64,000 bases of DNA from Manihot esculenta (taxonomy: Eukaryota > Streptophyta > Magnoliopsida > Malpighiales > Euphorbiaceae): the NCBI RefSeq assembly GCF_001659605.2, contig NC_035162.2, positions 9,753,248 to 9,817,247 on the forward strand. The letters are read 5' to 3'. Each line of letters begins with the position of its first letter. The stretch's first letter is position 1. The position numbers were made by a program, and so were the translations under genes. The notes under the pieces were generated by a model that worked only from the letters and a program-made list of their open reading frames with translations, had not been told where the DNA came from and searched no databases. Below, piece after piece: positions 11,794 through 23,333 of this stretch.

Positions 11794-14287
11794 TTCTCTA
11801 ACACTTTTATGCTAATGAATTCTTTTGTTTTGCCTATTAATTCAATTTCTTAGCTGAAATATTAAAATGTTCCAACCTGATACAATGTTTTAGACTTTAA
11901 TATAATATTTAAAAAATCATAGTAATAGGAAATTTGCAACATCAGAACCAAATTACAGTCAGAGTTGTGCATGTTGGCCCAAAAGAATAAAAATCTAGAA
12001 GAAGAATTCATTTCCATAGATGACTGCTGTGCAAAATCCATGAAATAATAAAAGATACAAAATTGGGTGGTTCAGCCAAAGTCCGCTGCACAAAATAAAT
12101 AAATAAAATTATGAAATTATCATTACTAAAAACAAAGTAAGGATCAAATTGAGCATGATAATTATAGTTTGATTTTGGTTTCATTGGGATCCACTACTTC
12201 CCATACAGGCAGGCAGGCAGGCAAGCAGGTGAAGTCCTACATTTGAATGAGAATTTGGTGTGCTTTGACTTCCCCCCCTTACAAATACAATAATGAAAAA
12301 AATGTAAAATCTATTAATTTTAGAAATAATTTAATTATGAAATAATATGCATTAAAAATATATTAAAAAAATAATATAAAGTTTATTACTTTAAATATAT
12401 TAACTGAAGTTATTTCCATTAGCACAAGAAATATCAGTACCTCTACCATAGTTGTTGAACGAATTTTATATATGTTTTTGAAAATTCTTGAAATATATTA
12501 TTTGAAAAGAAGCTATTAAGAATGCAAATGGATGATCATCAATAATTAATTACTTATTACACTGTATCAAGAAAGGACAATTTTTTTATCACTCACATGC
12601 CTCATTGTTGATGGTTAACAAGAATGCATGATAGTGATAATATATAAATAAAAGAATTCGGGGTAGATAAAGCCCAATATTTGAGATATAAATATTAGAT
12701 CATGGTCTGCATTTTCTATTAAAGTTTGGAATGAACGGACTGATTTCGTCGAAATTTGTACTATAGTAAGTATTAAATATGTGTGCGATGATTGTAGATA
12801 CAACGGACAGTTTAAATATGAATTAGTTAATTCTGTATTTATTAGCTAACTGCACTATTAAATGAATCGTTTGACAAATCTGCTGAAATACTCTTCAATC
12901 ATATTTAATAAGATGTGTTACAAGGAATATTGGTGTGATCAGAGATATATATACCTTTGAGATAGCTCGAATTGAGAGAATTTTCTTAACTTACAAAATT
13001 CACTATCTTAATTACTCCTTAAGAAATCTTAATCTCTTCAAATATCTCTCCAAATTTAATACTTAATTCATTAACTCTTTTTTATTTTCTGTATTTGCTA
13101 TGCTTTGAACCAATTCTAAATCATCGATTTCTCATTGAATTAAATCAGTATCTAGATATCTAGGTGTTTTTATTCTGGAACTCCCTCCAAACTCGGTTCA
13201 TTAGATAAGATGAAGACAAATTTCTCTAATTAGAAAAAAAAAATATAATTAATAAATAATAAGAATATAGTATCTAAGTTTAGAAAGGAATATTAAAAAT
13301 TTTAAAAATCTTAAATTTGGGAAATAATATTTTAAATATTTGCACAACCGCTTGTTCATCATCTCTGAAATGATCTAAAATTTAAATAAACTTATTTTTA
13401 TTTAAAAGCTCGGTAAAGTTATTTTTCTAATAATAATTTGTCACTGTTCATTTTCTTTATTATAAGAATATAGCAAGTGGCAATGCTATAAATAAAGATA
13501 TATCTATATTTTTTAAAATAATAATAACAAATAATGTATCAAAATTATGTAAATAAAAATAAATAAATATGCATGCCATTCATTTTTTAAATATATTTTA
13601 TAAGAAACAAAAAAGTTTATTAAACTTATATGTACATACTCATTTATTTTGTTTATAATTTTTTTAAGCAACAGTTGTAAAACATTTTTAATATTTAGCT
13701 AAATACACTACTTAGTAATTAAGGTTATCTTATTAATTTTAGTTTTTTTTTATTTATTATTTGGAATCAATAAATAGAAATATGAAAAAATAATTAAAAA
13801 AATAATATGATATGTTTCATAATTTTGTATAATTATAATTTTTTTTAAAATTCAAGACTTGTGTGGATAAATGACTAAGTCATTAATAACTATAAACTCA
13901 TTTTTATGGTTTTTTACATGCCATTGTTATGTTCATTGATTATTTTTTATTCTAATTATTTGATGCTATATAACGCACAAAATAATCGATGAGCGGTTAC
14001 CATCAAATAAAATCATGTTGTAAGAATTTAATAAGTAATTAATGTGGTCCCATTCAAGAGAAGAAAGATCCGGACATCTCAATTACCTAATTACACATCA
14101 AGACTCATCTTAAACTCACCTTCTCCAAAATAAGACGAGTTTTGGTATAAAGTTACCGTTAAACAGAGATAATGCAGCGTATTTCTATTACAACTGTAAT
14201 TACAGGATCATGAACTTATTAGCCGGCGATATCGCAGTCGATCATATCATCGTTAGATTATCAATAAATACTATATTACACCTGTAA
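11794..14287. other. AT-rich spacer upstream of B1, end of unit 1
   Basis: No gene found. The first several hundred bases should contain the B1 promoter. A short tetranucleotide repeat (GGCA-type, 12207-12230) is longer here than in the matching spot of unit 2. The remainder is AT-rich and matches 25404-27891 with small indels. Confidence 0.65.
12207..12230. repeat. Short (CAGG)n tetranucleotide repeat
   Basis: About four to five CAGG/CAAG units. The equivalent place in unit 2 (around 25816-25835) has only two or three imperfect units, so the tract has changed length since the duplication. Confidence 0.8.
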
Positions 14288-14542
14288 CCCTTGCATTCTC
14301 ACCATTAAAGGTATTATTTTGATCCTATTATTCCTTTCTAAATGTTTCCCTCCTCTTAGTTTATAGACGTTTCTCTGCATTGATAATGGAGTAATCCAAA
14401 TTTATATATGTTCATTCAGCAGGAACTGCTTGGAGCTGAAAATCTTTTTCTTTTTTTTGGGGCTATTGCATTGGTGTCCCTCTTATTCACCATAGTCTTT
14501 GTCCCAGAAACTAAAGGTTTGAGTTTGGAGGAAATTGAATCT
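14288..14542 (+). pseudogene. Transporter 3'-end copy 2 (exon 13 tail, intron 13, exon 14), first part
   Basis: This stretch repeats the end of exon 13, intron 13 and exon 14 of the transporter. The exon 14 reading frame is still open (two codons after ENLF differ) up to GLSLEEIES, where the copia element enters. The last codons and stop resume at 19280-19299. There is no promoter or upstream exon, so it is a duplicated fragment and not a gene. Confidence 0.9.
14538..14542. repeat. Target-site duplication AATCT, left copy (copia)
   Basis: AATCT occurs at 14538-14542 and again at 19280-19284. Removing the element and one copy restores the transporter reading frame [13 protein letters not shown]. 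Confidence 0.95.
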
Positions 14543-14781
14543 TGATAAGGCATAGAGTTGTGATAAGGTTTAGAGTTATGATAAGGTTAGAGTTGTGATA
14601 AGGTTTAGAGTTATAATAAGGTTTAGAGTTGGTTGAGATAATATTTGTTATCATACAATCTGTATCCAACTCAACCACTGGCTAACTGTTGATAGACCTG
14701 GTATATAATATATATAAATGTATTCTATACAGAAATACAATAATACAAAAAAAGAATTCTCAATACCATAAACCTTCTATA
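14543..14781 (+). repeat. Copia 5' LTR with five GATAAGG repeat units
   Basis: The first 89 bases are five tandem 17-18-bp units of the form TGATAAGGTTTAGAGTTR. A TATA-like stretch (TATATAATATATATAAATG, about 14701-14719) follows about 70 bp later and is the likely LTR promoter. The terminus is TA and not the usual CA. Confidence 0.9.
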
Positions 14782-14794
14782 TGGTATCAGAGCC
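14782..14794 (+). promoter_or_regulatory. Copia primer binding site (initiator tRNA-Met)
   Basis: TGGTATCAGAGCC is complementary to the 3' end of plant initiator tRNA-Met and lies directly after the 5' LTR. Confidence 0.93.
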
Positions 14795-14871
14795 ATAAAA
14801 GCTTTACAGCAAATTCTTCTCTTTTCTTTTACGTTTTTCTCATCTTGTTCTTCCGTCTGTTCGTACCAGCA

Positions 14872-17800
14872 ATGACTAACACTGAGAAATCTCTTGTTTC
14901 AACCACTATCGGATCCACATTATCTATTCCCAATCCTCAGATTCCAAATGTCACTCAATTTCTCACCATTAAACTCACTTCGGCTAATTATTTGCTATGG
15001 CATGCACAAATCATGTCTCTTCTTCATGGATACAGATTGGTTTCTCATGTCGATGGTACTGTTATTGTACCAGATCAGTTTTTATCCACTGGCGAACCAA
15101 ATCCAAAAATTTATGGATTGGTTCTGTCACGATCAGATCGTTCGTAGCTGGATCAATTGTTCCGTTTCTGAATCTATTCTTCATCAGATCACTCATTACA
15201 CCACTGCCAAGGATGCCTGGGACAAGCTCACTGTACTATTCCGCTGGTGCTAAAACACGGATTCAGCAGCTGCGTAAACAACTCAAGCATCTGCAGCGAG
15301 GTAATGATTCGATTGACAATTACATGCGCAAAGCGAAATCGTATTATGATCAGCTTTGTGCGTTAGAAGGATCTGTTACAGAGGAAAATCTTGTGTGCGA
15401 TGTTTTGGAAGGATTGAGTTCGGATTGTCGTCCTTTTACGCGTGTTATAGAAGCACAAAATACTCAGATTACTTTTGATGAGTTGTATGCATTACTACTC
15501 AGTGAAGAATCCTAATTGAAGTTTGATTCTTTCACTCTTAATTCTGTCGTTCCTGCTACTACTCACTATGCAAATTCTGGGTGAGGCAGTAGAGGGCATA
15601 GCCGTGGTTACCGTGGACGTGGTGGATAGTCATCATATCAAGGACGCGATTCTGGACAGTCTAGTTATGCTTCTGGTCGTGGCACTTCTACTTTAACATG
15701 TTTTAATTGCAATGGAATAGGACATGTTTCAAGACAATGTCCCTCACCTCGCACCAATCCTCAAGCCAATGTAGCCAAAACTCAAACTGAACCTCTTCAG
15801 GCTTGGACTATGGACTCCGGTGCAAATTATCATCTAGCAGCTAATCAGGAAACTATAGCTCATCATATTTCAGTCAATGACGCCACCACTCTCACAATTG
15901 CCGATGGTAAAATACTTCCTGTCTTATCTCGTGGTTCTTCAATTACTTCTATTAATGGTCATAATTTTCATTTGAATGATATTCTTTATTCATCGGCTAT
16001 TACTAACAATTTAATGTCAGTTTCTGCTTTTACCTCACAAAATAACACTTCAATTGAATTTTTCCTTGACAAATATTTTGTGAAGGATATCCCCACGAAA
16101 CAGGTATTATACTAAGGCCCGAGTGACAATGGCCTTTATCTCTTTCCTTTGCAGCAAGTTCGGTCATTCTCTCCAAAAGCTTTCCCAGCAACAATTTCAT
16201 TATGGCATGAGCGGCTAGGACATGCAAATTTTCAAGTTGTTCATGATATTCTTAGATCTAATAATATTTCTTTTATTTCTAGTAATAAATTTCATCATTG
16301 TCATGCGTGCAATGTGAGTAAATCATATAAATTACAGTTTGTTGGTTCTCTTTATCGTGCTAAACAGCCTCTTGAACTCATTTGTTCTGATGTTTGGAGT
16401 CCTGCCCCTGTTGTTTCTGTTGTTGATTTTCGTTATTATGTGTTTTTCTATGATTATTTTAGTAAGTATTGCTGGTTATATTTTCTTAAACAAAAATCTG
16501 ATGTCTTCTCTGTCTTTGTTCAATTTCGGTGTTTAGTGGAAAAATATTTTGGATTGCCTATCAAAAACTTTCAATCGGATTGGGGGGAAGAATTTCGGTC
16601 TTTGTCCAATTACTTGAAACAACATGGGATTTCACAAAGGGTTTCTTGTCCTCACACTTCTGAACAAAATGGATGTGCAGAACGAAAGCATAGGCATATT
16701 GTTGAGTTAGGCCAATCTCTATTACATCATACTTCAGTTCCTTCCAATTACTGGACCTATGCCTTCAATACTGCTACCTATACAATAAATAGATTGCCCT
16801 CTTCATCCAATAACAAACGCACTCCCTATGAAATTTTATTTCATGAGAAACCTACTTATGATGAATTGCGTGTGTTTGGTTCATTCTGTTATCCTTGGTT
16901 GAAACCTTATTCATCTCACAAACTTGCTCCTAAATCTTCTCGTTGTATTTTTCTTGGCTATAGTAAACTTCATAAAGGGTCTTGTCTTGAAATTTCTTCT
17001 GGTCGTCTTTTTATCTCACGCCATGTCTTGTTTTTTGAGCAAGAGTTTCCTTTTAAGAAGTTGGATGATAATGGCACTACCTCAGTGACTGAAGTGAGTC
17101 CTACATCCATTCCATTACCACCCATTCCACCTTTGTCAAATACACAACCTGGTATCCTAGGAGCAGCTCCAAAACGCAACTTACAAACCTCTCCTAGACA
17201 TCAAAATGATGCTGCTTCCATTACTCTACCCCTTACCCAAAACGACGGCACAACTGACACAAGTCAGGCCCACATACCAAGCCCATCACCTGAGTGCACC
17301 ATATCACTAAATACCAACCAAATCGAGCTGATCAATTTTCGTTATGTTCCTTTGCAAGTTAAGACACATTCCATGGTGACTAGACAGCAAAGGGCAAGCT
17401 CAAACTGCAAACTCCATGGTCTCCAAAGTTAAATAATGTGACTGCTTCTGTCTCAGTACCTAGTTGCTATACTCAAGCTGTCAAAGATCCAAATTGGCAT
17501 GATGCCATGATTCAAGAGCTTAATGCTTTAATTCAAGCCAGAACTTGGGAATTCGTCCCTCGGGACAAGTCACAGAATATAGTTGGTTGTAAATGGGTAT
17601 TCAGAGTTAAACAGAAATCTGATGGCAGTATTGATAGATATAAGGCTCGCCTTGTTGCTAAAGGATATCATCAACATCCGGGCATTGATTACTTTGAAAC
17701 CTTTTCACCGGTTGTCAAACCAACTACTATTCGAATAATTTTATCCTTAGCCGTCTCAAATGGTTGGTTAGTGAAGCAATTAGATGTTTCTAATGCTTTT

Positions 17801-19018
17801 CTGCATGAAGATTTGGATGATGAAGTTTACATGGAGCAGCCTCCAGGTTTCACTGATACATCTAAACCAGATCATGTTTATCGTCTACGCCATTCACTAT
17901 ACGGTCTTCGTCAAGCTCCACGTCAGTGGTATAAACGTCAGTTCTCAGCCTTAATCAATCAAGGGTTTCAAGTCTCTCCTACAGATTCCTCTCTATTCTG
18001 CTATGTCAAGAACAGTATCAAGTTGTTTATCCTTATGTATGTGGATGATATTATCATGACCGATACATGCAATCATACTTTGAATCATATTATTTCCTCT
18101 CTTAAATCTGAGTTCATGTTGAAAGATTTGGGCACATTGGAGTATTTCCTTGGTATGGAGGCAACTTGGACTGCTAATGGACTTTTGTTAACTCAATAAA
18201 AGTATATACTTGACTTGCTTTACAAAGCACAGATGGGAGACTGCAAGGGAATCTCCACACCAGCAACTCCAAAAGATAAGATGTCTGCTATACAAAGCCG
18301 CCCAATGAGTGATCCCACGTTATATCGGAGTATAGTAGGTGGATTGCAATACTTGAGTTTAACCCGACCGGAGGTCTGTTATTCAGTTAACAAGGTTTCT
18401 CAGTTTCTTCATGCACCTAGTGAGGATAATTGGTGTTCGGTTAAGCATATATTGAGGTATCTCAAGCACACTGTTGGTCATGGTCTTTACATCTCCAAAT
18501 CGGCAAACACAGATTTGAATATATATACTGATGCTGATTGGGCGAGTGACATTGATGATCGCAAGTCTACCACAGGTTATGCTATTTTCATGGGCACAAA
18601 TCTCATATCTTGGAATTCCAAGAAACAACAAACAGTTGCTTGTTCATCAACAGAGACTGAATATCGAGCTATTGGTCTTGCTGTCACTGAATTAACTTGG
18701 ATTCAGTCAATGTTGCGTGACATTACTTTCCATTCCACCAAAACTCCCAACTTGTGGTGTGATAATATTGGCGCAACATATCTTTCTATCAATCCTGTTT
18801 TCCATGCTCGGACGAAGCACTTGGAAGTCGATTTTCATTTCGTTCGTGATAAAGTGCAAAAAAATGAAGTCAAAATACAGTTTATTTGCTCTAAATATCA
18901 ATTAGCTGACATTCTGACTAAACCATTATCTAAAATGCGGCATCAAACTCTAATGCAACATTTAACAATTCGTCCTGTCCCTACAACGCACGAATTGAGG
19001 GGGCGTGATAAGGCTTAG
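14872..19018 (+). pseudogene. Copia gag-pol polyprotein, multiply interrupted
   Basis: Translation would start at 14872 (MTNTEKSL). Gag crosses two frameshifts, near 15120 and 15240. The frame then has stops at 15513, about 15582, about 15627 and 16113. Visible domains are: zinc knuckle CFNCNGIGHVSRQC (about 15700-15740); protease MDSGANYHLA (15810); integrase with HERLGH...CHAC and the acidic residues in CSDVWS, QSDWGEEF and QNGCAERKHR (16149-17100); and, after another shift near 17430, reverse transcriptase with YVDD (about 18038-18049). A TAA at 18197 splits off the RNase H part (18215-19018; YTDADWA, SSTETEYRA, WCDNIGA, KHLEVDFHFVRD). Several stops look like C-to-T changes, as expected from decay of methylated DNA. 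Confidence 0.93.
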
Positions 19019-19279
19019 AGTTGTGATAAGATTTAGAGTCATGATAAGGTTTAGAGACATGATAAGGTTTAGAGTCAAGATAAGGTTAGAGTTGTGATAA
19101 GGTTTAGAGTTATAATAAGGTTTAGAGTTGGTTGAGATAATATTTGTTATCATACAATCTATATCCAACTCAACCACTAGCTAACTGTTGATAGACCTAA
19201 TATATAATATATAAATGTATTCTATACAAAAATACAATAACACAAAAAAAAGAATTTCCAATACCATAAACCTTCTATA
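19006..19279 (+). repeat. Copia 3' LTR with seven GATAAGG repeat units
   Basis: Same as the 5' LTR but with seven tandem units where the 5' LTR has five; two 18-bp units less one base explain the 35-bp length difference. It ends at the second AATCT target copy (19280-19284). Confidence 0.93.
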
Positions 19280-20235
19280 AATCTAAAATCTTGAAATAAA
19301 GGCTCTCAACTGTTGGAAACTTCTGTTAGTATGCTTTTGGCAAACGTGTTTGTGAATATCAGTGGAAAGTATGCATCTTAGAAGCTGTTTAATAAAATAA
19401 GAATATTAGATTGGATGTTGTATGGATGTTAATGGATCTTCTAAGTGACCAAGTCATTGCTAATTGATGAGTATATCTTGGTAAACCTAACGTTTTGTTT
19501 ATTTTGTTCTACTATTGATTGCATTTGTGAAAACTCAGTGCAGAGAAACATAACCATGGATTGCAGACAAGAATATGAGCCCATTCCGGATTGCCGCTGC
19601 AGAAAATATTTGTATTTATAACTCAATTAAAAAAAAAAAAGAATAGCTGGTGTGGCCACCGTAAGCTCAATTTCACATGATGCTGAACTTTACGATCAGA
19701 TCAACGTAAATCTACATTTTAGAATCATATATTACATAGTCATTTTGCAAGCTGCTTAATGTTGCTGTTGGATTGCTTCCTCTTAACGATAAATTGTAAA
19801 ATTTTTGCCATATAATGCTGATCTGCCGCTTCAAAAACCAGTCTCTGGGGACGTGTGTTTTTTTTGTTTTTGGAAAATTTTCCTCTTGGGAGGAAATCTT
19901 TCCTGTGGTTGGATGACGAACGGGAAACTTCATGTGGGCCTCTTTTGTTCTACTGAAGCTACTGAACATCAACTCATACGCTTATCAATTAACCACAGGT
20001 TAGTAAAACCCATATTTGGTTAGTTACTATGAGGAGGATTATCAGCCAGTTAGCTGTTTAAATCCATAAAGAAATTATCAAGACTAAGATTATAGAACAG
20101 CATGCCATTTAAATGTATACAACATGATACTCTGGTTTCTGCTTCACCCTCATTACATCTAATAAGCAGCACTAATTTTAAGTTTGCACCTATAGATAAA
20201 GCGCGACTGGCTCAGGGAATGTTTACATTTCAGAT
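19280..20235. other. End of transporter-tail copy 2 and 3' flank of A2
   Basis: The last seven transporter codons and stop (TAA at 19297-19299) are at the left edge. The rest matches 5614-6521, including the GGAAAATTTTCC palindrome. It has about 30 extra bases near 19450-19480 that are missing in unit 1. No gene is seen. Confidence 0.8.
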
Positions 20236-22254
20236 TCAGCGACCGTAGCTAAGGATGGAGGTGGTAATAGACAACACAGAATAATCATTAGATGCAGGGG
20301 AGGACGAATAGAAATCTCCAGCGGCTTCTTGGCTAACTGTGACCAAGCCTATGCCAGGACCATCCAATAGTATATCTGGTAAGGGAGCATTTTTATCCAG
20401 ATATTGCATGACTTGTCTCATGATAGGCCTTGCTGCTGGTGTAACGTGAGTACAAAGCAAGCCTAGCTTCAAAATCATTTCCATTTCTTCTGCCATATAC
20501 CTACCTTCCAGTCTAGGATCACTCGTCTCCAGAATGGCCCCTCTTTTCCAGCATTCAAGAACCCAGTCTAACAAAAGCGCCTCCTGAGGTGGTCTTTCTG
20601 GCTCTATAGGCCTTCTTCCACAAGCCACTTCAAGCATTAAGATTCCAAAGGCAAAAACATCACTGCTGGTAGTGACCCTTCCTGTTCTTGAAACCTCTGG
20701 TGCAAGGTATCCCACAGTTCCAACCACACGGGTTGTTTGAGGAATTGATCCATGATCATAGAACTTAGCTAGCCCAAAATCTCCTAACCGTCCATTAAGT
20801 TCAGCATCTAGCATAACGTTACTAGCTTTAACATCTCTGTGCAGAACGACTTGTTCCCACTCTTCATGGAGGTAAAGCATGGCAGATGCAACTCCTCTCA
20901 GGATTTGATATCGGCGAATCCAATTCAAATCTGGTGTGTCGTTTTGAAATAGGAATTTGTCAAGGCTTCCATTAGGCATATAATCATATACCAAGAGCAG
21001 CTCTCCCTTTCGACGGCAATAGCCTAGGAGCTGCACCAGGTTCCTATGCCTTAGCCTCCCCATGCTGACAATCTCAGAAACAAATTCCTTAATTCCTTGT
21101 TGGGAATCATGTGAGACTTTCTTAACCGCAACTTGTGTATTGGAAGAAGGCAATACACCTTTGTAAACCCTTCCAAAACCTCCTAATCCCAGCAGCTCTT
21201 TATCTTTGAATCCTCTTGTTGCTTTGTAGAGATCCTTGTAAGAGAATCTTTGAGGACCATATTCCTGTTCCCAATCTTCGTGCAATTCTTCAAATCTCTT
21301 CCTCCTATAAACAGCTCCAGATGCTATTATCAGCACAATACTTGCTGTTACTGATGGGACCATAATTCTTAAATCAAGTTTCTTACTTGATTCTCTTTTA
21401 GGTGGAAGTGAAGGAAGCTTAGATAAATCAAGACTTTGAGCTGGTCCACTTCTGTTGAAGCTCCATCCAAGAATATAATGGTAGCTTGCCACTGCTCCAG
21501 TAGAGGAAGAAAAGCCAACATACATAGAATCCATGAAGACTGGAGAAAGATCAATAGCTGTTGACAATAGAGGCCTTTGCGGTTTCTTGCTTGTTAGAGG
21601 AGCTACTGTTACGTTGAGAAGCTGCTCCATATCATCGTAATCTATCCAAACCTGCATTGGATTTCCACTTCTGAGCTCTAAGCTCATATTTTCCCTTTCC
21701 TTATCAGGAAAGTAGGCCACTGGTGCTGATACATTGGAAATCAAGCCATTTACATCAATTCCAACATGGTTGCTGTTGATGTCATTAAATTCAGGAGTCC
21801 ATATAGTATCAAGCTCAACAGCAAAGACATGGTTTGAGGACAAGCCGTTGTTTGTTGAATTAAAAAGTCCTAGGTACCCTACTGCCCACGCCCCTGTGAA
21901 CTCAGCAGATGGAGAAATTGTGAAGGCAAAGCCATGGCCACCGAGATCAGGCACCTGAGGAACAATAGCAAAAACAAAACTGGTAGAAAATGAGAAAGAC
22001 TGAGAATTGGTGGATGCATTTTTACTGAATTTGATAGGGAGTGGAAAGAAAGCGTGGCCAATTTGTTCGAATGAAATGTTTGTCAACTGTAATAGACCAT
22101 TGGGGAGGATTTTGGCAATCCCATTAAGATGCAGGTTGGCTTCATTGAAGCCATGGTAGATGAACTGATTTACCTCTTGATCAGCTAAGGCCAAATACTT
22201 CAAGAAAACAGAACTGCATAGCAGAATATACAGCAATTTGACCGTTAACAACAT
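20236..22254 (-). CDS. L-type lectin receptor-like kinase A2, clade IV-like, intact
   Basis: 672 residues in a single exon, the unit 2 copy of A1. Signal peptide 1-24, lectin domain about 28-270, membrane span about 296-315 and kinase about 350-620 are all intact, with glycine loop GLGGFG, VAVKK, HRDVKASN, DFGLAK and GTVGYLAPE. It differs from A1 mostly by scattered substitutions in the lectin domain (for example AWAVGYLG against ARAIEYLG, DTIWTPEFNDINSNH against DTILTTDFNDINDNH). One of these replaces the Asp before NHVG with Ser, near the predicted metal site, and might alter ligand binding. It probably acts at the plasma membrane like A1. B2 lies upstream on the same strand, 1.1 kb away. 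Confidence 0.93.
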   Translation of the reverse strand: MLLTVKLLYILLCSSVFLKYLALADQEVNQFIYHGFNEANLHLNGIAKILPNGLLQLTNISFEQIGHAFFPLPIKFSKNASTNSQSFSFSTSFVFAIVPQVPDLGGHGFAFTISPSAEFTGAWAVGYLGLFNSTNNGLSSNHVFAVELDTIWTPEFNDINSNHVGIDVNGLISNVSAPVAYFPDKERENMSLELRSGNPMQVWIDYDDMEQLLNVTVAPLTSKKPQRPLLSTAIDLSPVFMDSMYVGFSSSTGAVASYHYILGWSFNRSGPAQSLDLSKLPSLPPKRESSKKLDLRIMVPSVTASIVLIIASGAVYRRKRFEELHEDWEQEYGPQRFSYKDLYKATRGFKDKELLGLGGFGRVYKGVLPSSNTQVAVKKVSHDSQQGIKEFVSEIVSMGRLRHRNLVQLLGYCRRKGELLLVYDYMPNGSLDKFLFQNDTPDLNWIRRYQILRGVASAMLYLHEEWEQVVLHRDVKASNVMLDAELNGRLGDFGLAKFYDHGSIPQTTRVVGTVGYLAPEVSRTGRVTTSSDVFAFGILMLEVACGRRPIEPERPPQEALLLDWVLECWKRGAILETSDPRLEGRYMAEEMEMILKLGLLCTHVTPAARPIMRQVMQYLDKNAPLPDILLDGPGIGLVTVSQEAAGDFYSSSPASNDYSVLSITTSILSYGR

Positions 22255-23333
22255 GAAGGGACAGGAGTTTTGATTCTGATCAAATAATAAAAAAGATTCT
22301 ACTCTGAGTTTTTTCTTCTCAGATCTTTAGAGATGAAATATCAACCTTTCTCTTCCCATTTTCATGCTTGACCATATACTTTTCAAAGCCGATGGCAAGT
22401 CAATGGAATATGTAAATTGACAATTAATATTTATGAATATTTGTATAAATCTTGCAGTTAAAGTAAATGGACTGATGAATAATTCATTTGTATAAGGAAG
22501 TTGACATTTATTCATGCTTAACCCTGATTGGAGTCATAAACTATTGAAGGATTTAATATGACCACTTGAACACCCTATTGTATTTGTTAGGTAGGAGTAA
22601 AAATATGCCATTTTGGAAAACTAATGATTTTATATAAATGAGTGAAAATTTATTTTTTTTTGGATGTGAGTTTGATTCTTTTTCTCTTGCTTTCAATTTA
22701 ACATATCTAGTACATAATTCCATCAGTTATCCAATTAAAAGCAAATAGATAAAATAACAGCGGAGGTAACACTTGTTTAAGAGAAATAATAAAAAAATAT
22801 GGAGACATTCGGTAATCCATTGACTTGCCTAAATTTGTATAGACAAATCATCGATAACATATAATAATAGCAAGTGGGACACGGTCATCAAGAAATGTTC
22901 TCCCTGATGTGTGTTTCTTGCAGACATCATCAACAAAGCAATTTGATGTCATTAATGTCATCAGACTGATCAGCAAAAGGTTGAATGAAACAAACCATTA
23001 ACATCCATCTCACTGATTTGAACATTTCCAAAGGTTAAACTGCAAAAACATAATGATTAAAAATGTGGGCAAACCAAGTGAAATGTTATAGAAAGCAAAA
23101 TTCAACTTAACAATGAACTAAAAGCTTTTGCAACGTTCAGTTGTCTCTGTTGTAGCGAAACTTCATTTAAGCTTTTACTGTTTGATAATAGTGTTGCATC
23201 TTTGCTCAGTTCCTATGCTGGAGGATAATCAATAGTCCTAGAAGAGAAAATTTTGCTTAAACAAATCAGCACAAAAATATTATTAATCTGCAAAATAAAC
23301 ATATGAACACTGAGCCATTAGGCCATGAGAGAT
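22255..23333. other. Spacer between A2 and B2
   Basis: Matches 8541-9720 and should include the A2 promoter and the B2 3' flank. No coding sequence or RNA gene is seen. Confidence 0.7.

Larger units (their letters stand above)
5339..14287. repeat. Tandem duplication unit 1 (about 8.95 kb)
   Basis: The unit starts inside transporter exon 13 and runs through exon 14, receptor kinases A1 and B1 and 2.5 kb of AT-rich spacer. At its right edge the sequence CCTGTAACCCTTGCATTCTC restarts the exon 13 text. The original reads TTGTAACCTTTGCATTCTC, so the breakpoint lies in a short shared TGTAACC. Unit 2 has the same order and nearly the same length once the copia insertion is removed (8862 bp). Confidence 0.9.
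14543..19279 (+). mobile_element. Ty1/copia LTR retrotransposon, complete but decayed
   Basis: A 4737-bp element inserted in the duplicated exon 14. LTRs of 239 bp (14543-14781) and 274 bp (19006-19279) start TGATAAGG and end CTTCTATA. The primer site TGGTATCAGAGCC (14782-14794) abuts the 5' LTR, and a purine tract GAATTGAGGGGGCG precedes the 3' LTR. The order is gag, protease, integrase, reverse transcriptase, RNase H, which defines Ty1/copia. Several nonsense codons and frameshifts make it non-autonomous. The LTRs differ by roughly nine substitutions outside their internal repeat array, so the insertion is old compared with the gypsy elements to the right. Confidence 0.96.

Noticed and set aside
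14543..14640. Regular repeats considered as a CRISPR-like array
   Set aside because: Units are contiguous without unique spacers, lie inside a retrotransposon LTR, and the genome is plant.
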